64,000 bases of DNA from Hymenopus coronatus (Eukaryota > Arthropoda > Insecta > Mantodea > Hymenopodidae), in assembly GCA_030762935.1 (NCBI GenBank), contig CM060890.1:64606765-64670764 (forward strand), in the 5' to 3' direction. Both the position numbers and the translations under genes were made by a program. Positions 60,216 through 64,000 of this stretch are shown here, one piece after another (position 1 is the first letter of the stretch; the number at the start of each line of letters is the position of its first letter). Under the pieces are notes generated by a model that was not told the DNA's origin, made no database searches, and saw nothing but the letters and a program-made list of their open reading frames with translations.

Positions 60216-60372
60216 TAGTATAGTATTATAGTATTTTAAAAATCGCCATTTGAACTCGATTTAAACCACAATCTTAAATTAAGCAATATTTTCCCAATAA
60301 AGAAATGTTGAAAAGGAAATAGGACCGAGAAAGGAAAAGGTAAGGTAAGGTGTGCTTGCTTTTCATTAGTAG
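60216..60372. other. unassigned spacer
   Basis: Nothing recognised; ends in a T-rich CTTTTCATTAG that could serve as a splice acceptor. Confidence 0.3.
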
Positions 60373-60531
60373 TTCCTTGAAATATCCGTCCGGTCCTACA
60401 ATGACGCCACAGCGTTCCCAACATGTTTCGAAAGACAACTGTTACCGTTCAGCAAGCAGAACAGAGCAAACCTTGCAATACAAAGAATGAGGTCGCCGCC
60501 GCTTAGGCAAGAACTGGATCCCAATGCGCTG
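60373..60531 (+). CDS. candidate host exon
   Basis: 53 codons are open on the + strand between stops at 60370 and 60532. They include SYNDATAFPTCFERQLLPFS, KQNRANLAIQRM and SPPLRQELDPNAL. GC content is above that of the surroundings and amino acid use is balanced. CATTAG|TAG upstream is a possible acceptor and CT|GTAAAA at 60530 a weak possible donor. The minus strand is also open across part of this region, which weakens the case. I do not recognise the protein. Confidence 0.25.
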
Positions 60532-60534
60532 TAA

Positions 60535-60795
60535 AATATGCTCTTAGTTCCTGATCGTGGATCTGAACAATGAGTCATCAAAACCATCATGAAACACGCA
60601 TTAATATTCAACTTCAACGTGTCGCTTCTCGAGAACCGTAAGCCGTTCTTTGTTCTTCAGGCATTGTAACTTTTAAAGTTCATAATCAACACAGTGAACG
60701 CATGAGGGAATTAAAACAGTGCTCTTTTCCGATAAACCCACTACAGCAACATATTGTATCTCTGCAAATCCCTTTGTTTTCTTAGACTTATACAA
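60535..60795. other. unassigned spacer
   Basis: Nothing recognised. Confidence 0.4.
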
Positions 60796-60801
60796 TCTCT
60801 C

Positions 60802-60873
<72 letters not shown>
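60796..60873 (+). repeat. (CT)n then (CA)n compound microsatellite
   Basis: About 32 CT units, one CTAT interruption, then seven CA units. Confidence 0.95.
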
Positions 60874-60949
60874 GTGCTCAAAATAGCACATAGAACTATC
60901 ACTAACTCTTAGATATTTTGACGTGTACGCAATAAAACCAATCAGTGCT

Positions 60950-60971
60950 GCGCGTGTGTGCGCGCACGCGC
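60950..60971 (+). repeat. alternating purine-pyrimidine tract
   Basis: GCGCGTGTGTGCGCGCACGC plus GC, a run of alternating purine and pyrimidine of the kind that can form Z-DNA. Confidence 0.7.
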
Positions 60972-61129
60972 TAAATGTAATGGTTTAATGAATTCTTTCA
61001 CTCTCTATATTTCATAACGATAGCACTTTGCAGTGACATTCTTTTTAATGGAAATATTGAACCAGGTTAAAGGTAGAGCTATGTTTATTTTTAAAATTAT
61101 TCCTCTTCTTTCATTGGCCCTGCCGATAG

Positions 61130-61131
<2 letters not shown>

Positions 61132-61193
<62 letters not shown>

Positions 61194-61194
61194 T
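61132..61194 (+). repeat. (TTA)n microsatellite
   Basis: About 20 TTA units. Confidence 0.95.
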
Positions 61195-61429
61195 TCTATC
61201 ATTTTGTCAACATAATCCTTCCATTTCATTCTTTCTTCTACTTTACCATTAACTAAAACGAATATAACATGCAATTTTATTGTTTCTTTCTTTATGTTAT
61301 CCATTTCAGTGCATCTCCTTATATATCTAGTATTTTTTCAGAACATATATGAACGTTTCCTATAAATCAAATTTGTAACGTTTTTATGGAGTAAAATAAA
61401 GAGTTAAAATGAATTATCCACAATTTTTT
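61195..61429. other. unassigned spacer
   Basis: AT-rich; nothing recognised. Confidence 0.4.
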
Positions 61430-62174
61430 TTTCCTTACACTATTACAAAACTTTTCTTAAAAAATGTTATTCTTCTAAATGTTATTCTGCCTCTTGTTAA
61501 TCGAGATTAACTTCGGTTTCATTAAACATTTATATATTTCTTTATAAAAAGATTTGAAATGTCACTCTCGTTGCATGGACACGAAGAAAAACAAATAGCA
61601 ATTTCATACTCAAGTTGTAATACGTACTATAATTATTTGAAAATTCAAACTAATAATTAAGAATATCGCGAAAATGGGTAATACCACAAAAAAATGACGA
61701 ATCTGGTCTGTAACACGATACAGGTCCCGTTTTTGTGTAGTAAGATTTCACCTCTCTTAAGGTTTACTGAGTATAGAGAATAATTTAGAATGAGGAGGTC
61801 TCACTAGAAAATTCACTGGCAGGAACATATTTTAAACATATGGATTTTAGCCAAAATCGTATACATTTTTGACAAAATAAACCAAAATGTTTCATGCAGA
61901 AGTACTCTGCTGTGGAGGATTTTATTTGAAATCTTCGCGTTGCATCTTTGAAATCCTGAATTTATTTAAATACAAAGTTTCATATTTAATTAACATTTCG
62001 TTTTTAGATACCCTGTTCAAATAAACACATTCTCATATGGGCCTTTTACTAACAATGATGTTTTGGTCTCCGGGGGTGTCAAAACGATTCCTTCCAGAGA
62101 ACTCTCAGTTACGAATTTAGGTGGAATGCAATACTTCCTATGCTTACTGTTAGTAGATAGTAGAAAAAGTAATT
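61430..62174 (-). mobile_element. R1 copy, diverged, facing the next copy
   Basis: On the + strand: TTGTTAATCGAGATTAAC, TATCGCGAAAATGGGTAATA, TTTTAGCCAAAATCGTATAC, and the end TAGTAGAAAAAGTAATTTTT. Its 5' end lies within a few bases of the 5' end of the following copy. Confidence 0.7.
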
Positions 62175-62309
62175 TTTGCTTTCTCTACGCGAACTATGCC
62201 AATATGTGTAGAGAATATATTAGCTATATTGCACCCAAAAATGTAATACATGTTTTCAATCTCCTGAGTCCAAATAAAAGCATTTGAAATAAAAGATCAG
62301 TGCATGTGA

Positions 62310-62368
<59 letters not shown>

Positions 62369-63016
62369 GGGAGAAGCACGCGAGATCAAAAACGAAAAGA
62401 CCATTGCATACCAACATTTTCAAAAGACTCCACCCCCCCAGTCCAAACTACCCTTTACACGGAAAAATGTTCGAACATTTTGATTTTCTCAAAAATGGCT
62501 GCAACGACTTTGATTAAAATACCGTATATTAAAGATATTTACGGGGAAAATAAAACTTATCTTGAATTTTCTGGGAATAGTCCCTGAGGACCTCTTTATT
62601 ATGCTGAAACTTTCATAACTGGTAAACCGCAACTTACTGCACAAAAATGTTGATCTCGCAAAACCACACAATTTATGTCATACACATTTTCTTCGTAGAG
62701 TTGATCACTTTTAAGACATTCCTTGTTATTGGCTTCAGTTTTAAAATATTTAAAGCTTTTCTCATAAGGGACCTTGTAAACTCCTGGCTGTGAAAAGAAA
62801 CATATTTCAAGCACATGGCAACCAGCTTTTAAAAGATTTGATTATTGCTTTATCTAATGTATTCCTTTATTTCCTTTCTACAAGAAAGCAAGTAATAAGC
62901 CAATTTCTACTGTTAATCTCGATTAGCATGAAGTAAATAGAAGAATAATTATTTTAACAGCAATGTGTTATAGAGATGTAGACAAAGGCATGTGAATGGA
63001 GCACATTAGATTTTTT
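62175..63016 (+). mobile_element. R1 copy, full length
   Basis: It begins GCTTTCTCTACGCGAACTAT, then AATATGTGTAGAGAATATAT. The GT tract is at 62311-62360, followed by GAGATCAAAAACGAAAAGAC, the core, GATGTAGACAAAGGC, and ATGTGAATGGAGCACAT with the 3' hairpin. Confidence 0.85.
62311..62360 (+). repeat. (GT)n microsatellite inside R1
   Basis: About 24 GT units followed by GGTGGGTGGGG. Confidence 0.95.
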
Positions 63017-63072
63017 CAGGGGACCTCAACACTGTATTTTCGGTAAAATCTCGGTATAGAGTTCCTGAGTTG
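63017..63072 (-). mobile_element. solo R1 5' block fragment
   Basis: CAGGGGACCTCAACACTG and CGGTAAAATCTCGGTATAG follow directly after the 3' end of the preceding copy, in the opposite orientation. Confidence 0.55.
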
Positions 63073-63679
63073 AAGTTAACTATAAATAATTAAAAGCGTA
63101 AACTAGCGAAGCTACATTTTTCGTTGTCCAATTTACTATTAGAAACCGCTTGCAGTATCTTGGTGAGTTTTTCGTGGAATTTAAATACAGCTGCATTTAG
63201 TAGAGAATTTCCGAGTAATGTGGTAGTTTTAACCAAAGCGCGTACCTGAGAATATACTTTAATACGTAGTTATTTTTAGTTCAAGCACTCTGATATAGGT
63301 GAGCAAATATCTGGGTTATTTCACTTTCACCACTCTCAGCTGATTTATTTTAATTTATTCATTTGTGTGCGCCATCGGCACAAGCAGCAACAACGCACGC
63401 CCGCGCGACATATTGGAAACTCATAATAACAGACACCGCTTTACGGCGAGGGAGTTGTCTGAAACGTGATAGGTTTGGAAGAGAAAACTGCAGTACATGA
63501 ACTGCCGCCTCTGCCAGACGTGCTTCTGAAACTCACTATAAGTGTGATTTTCAATTACCATTGTGTGACGTTAAGCATTATGTTCCTCATCTGTTTGCCA
63601 CAACAACTCTTAGCAAAAACTTGACGTATATACATTCGCGGAATAGTTCAAATGTGTAATGCGAATCGCTATCATTTGG
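63073..63679. other. unassigned stretch
   Basis: Includes a GC-richer patch at 63365-63540 without recognisable coding or repeat features. Confidence 0.4.
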
Positions 63680-64000
63680 AAAAATCTCATGTATTCTATT
63701 CACATGATTTTTCCCAGCTGTCCCACAAATAAACTTTCCTTAGAAAAGATTATTATTTTATTTACGCCACGCTAATCGAGATATACATTAGCAGATCGTA
63801 TTACTTGCTCCCTTGTAAGTAAATGGGAAATAAGGGAATACACTAGGCAAAAAACGAGTGTCAAATCTTTCAAAAACTATGGCCGTGCGAAACAAATGCA
63901 TTTGTTTTTCTTTTGGATTCCCGGGAGTAAAACAAAATATGAAGCGAAAGTTGAAAAATTGTACACGACAGTGGGTGTTTTAATGAAATATACATTTTTT
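63680..64000 (-). mobile_element. R1 copy running off the window
   Basis: On the + strand: AAAATCTCATGTATTCTATT, CACATGATTTTTCCCAGC, CCACGCTAATCGAGATATAC. Its 3' end is complete; the core after 63955 has a deletion and the copy continues past the window edge. Confidence 0.75.

Noticed and set aside
1..64000. CRISPR array, prokaryotic operon, phage or endogenous virus
   Set aside because: No regularly spaced direct repeats, no clustered long ORFs, and no viral protein motifs. The repeats are transposons, SINEs and microsatellites.

Overview
This is eukaryotic, AT-rich, gene-poor DNA. The mix of repeats points to an arthropod, most likely an insect with a large genome: mariner, Tc1 and pogo/Tigger transposons, several tRNA-derived SINE families, LINE remnants, and long (GT), (CT), (GA) and (ATT) tracts. 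I cannot name the species. There is no complete host gene, no rRNA, no convincing functional tRNA and no CRISPR or operon-like structure. The window reads as intergenic DNA or the inside of a giant intron. Only two short stretches (43651-43717 and 60373-60531, both + strand) look like possible host exons, and both are tentative.

The dominant component is one interspersed repeat family of about 0.9 kb when full length, here called family R1. About 30 whole or broken copies lie on both strands and cover roughly a quarter of the window. In its own orientation R1 has, in order: a T-rich start with the motif ACTTTCTCTAC; a palindromic hairpin built around CACTATGTACATAGTG; a conserved block with AAATTCGATACCGAGATTTC; a (GT)n tract of variable length at a fixed position; an AT-rich core without a conserved reading frame; the inverse motif GTAGAGAAAGT; and a small hairpin ATGTG-loop-CACAT ending CAGATTTT. 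Inverted repeats near both ends, an internal microsatellite near the 5' end, a hairpin near the 3' end, T-rich flanks and tandem 5' ends resemble non-autonomous Helentron/Helitron elements (HINE/DINE-1 type). That classification is an inference. For R1 entries, '+' means the GT strand of the element is on the + strand.

Layout. 0-6.9 kb: R1 copies, a LINE endonuclease scrap, a LINE 3' end and SINEs. 6.9-12.3 kb: mostly unassigned, with two SINEs. 12.3-13.8 kb: a mariner 3' fragment joined to an R1 copy that carries a SINE with target duplication. 13.8-18.3 kb: largely unassigned, with one SINE. 18.3-30.2 kb: the densest R1 region, with two related mariner/R1 chimeras. 31.2-34 kb: dead mariner and Tc1-like transposase genes, both on the minus strand. 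35-39 kb: more R1. 39-48 kb: few mobile elements, several SINEs and the first candidate exon. 48.2-51.7 kb: a pogo/Tigger element and a mariner element with recognisable terminal inverted repeats. 54-64 kb: R1 copies, one containing a 598-bp TIR element, plus SINEs and the second candidate exon.

No transposase seen here is intact. R1, the SINEs and the short TIR element would all depend on machinery encoded elsewhere. Nested insertions give a relative age order: R1 copies are older than the SINE, mariner and short TIR insertions they contain.
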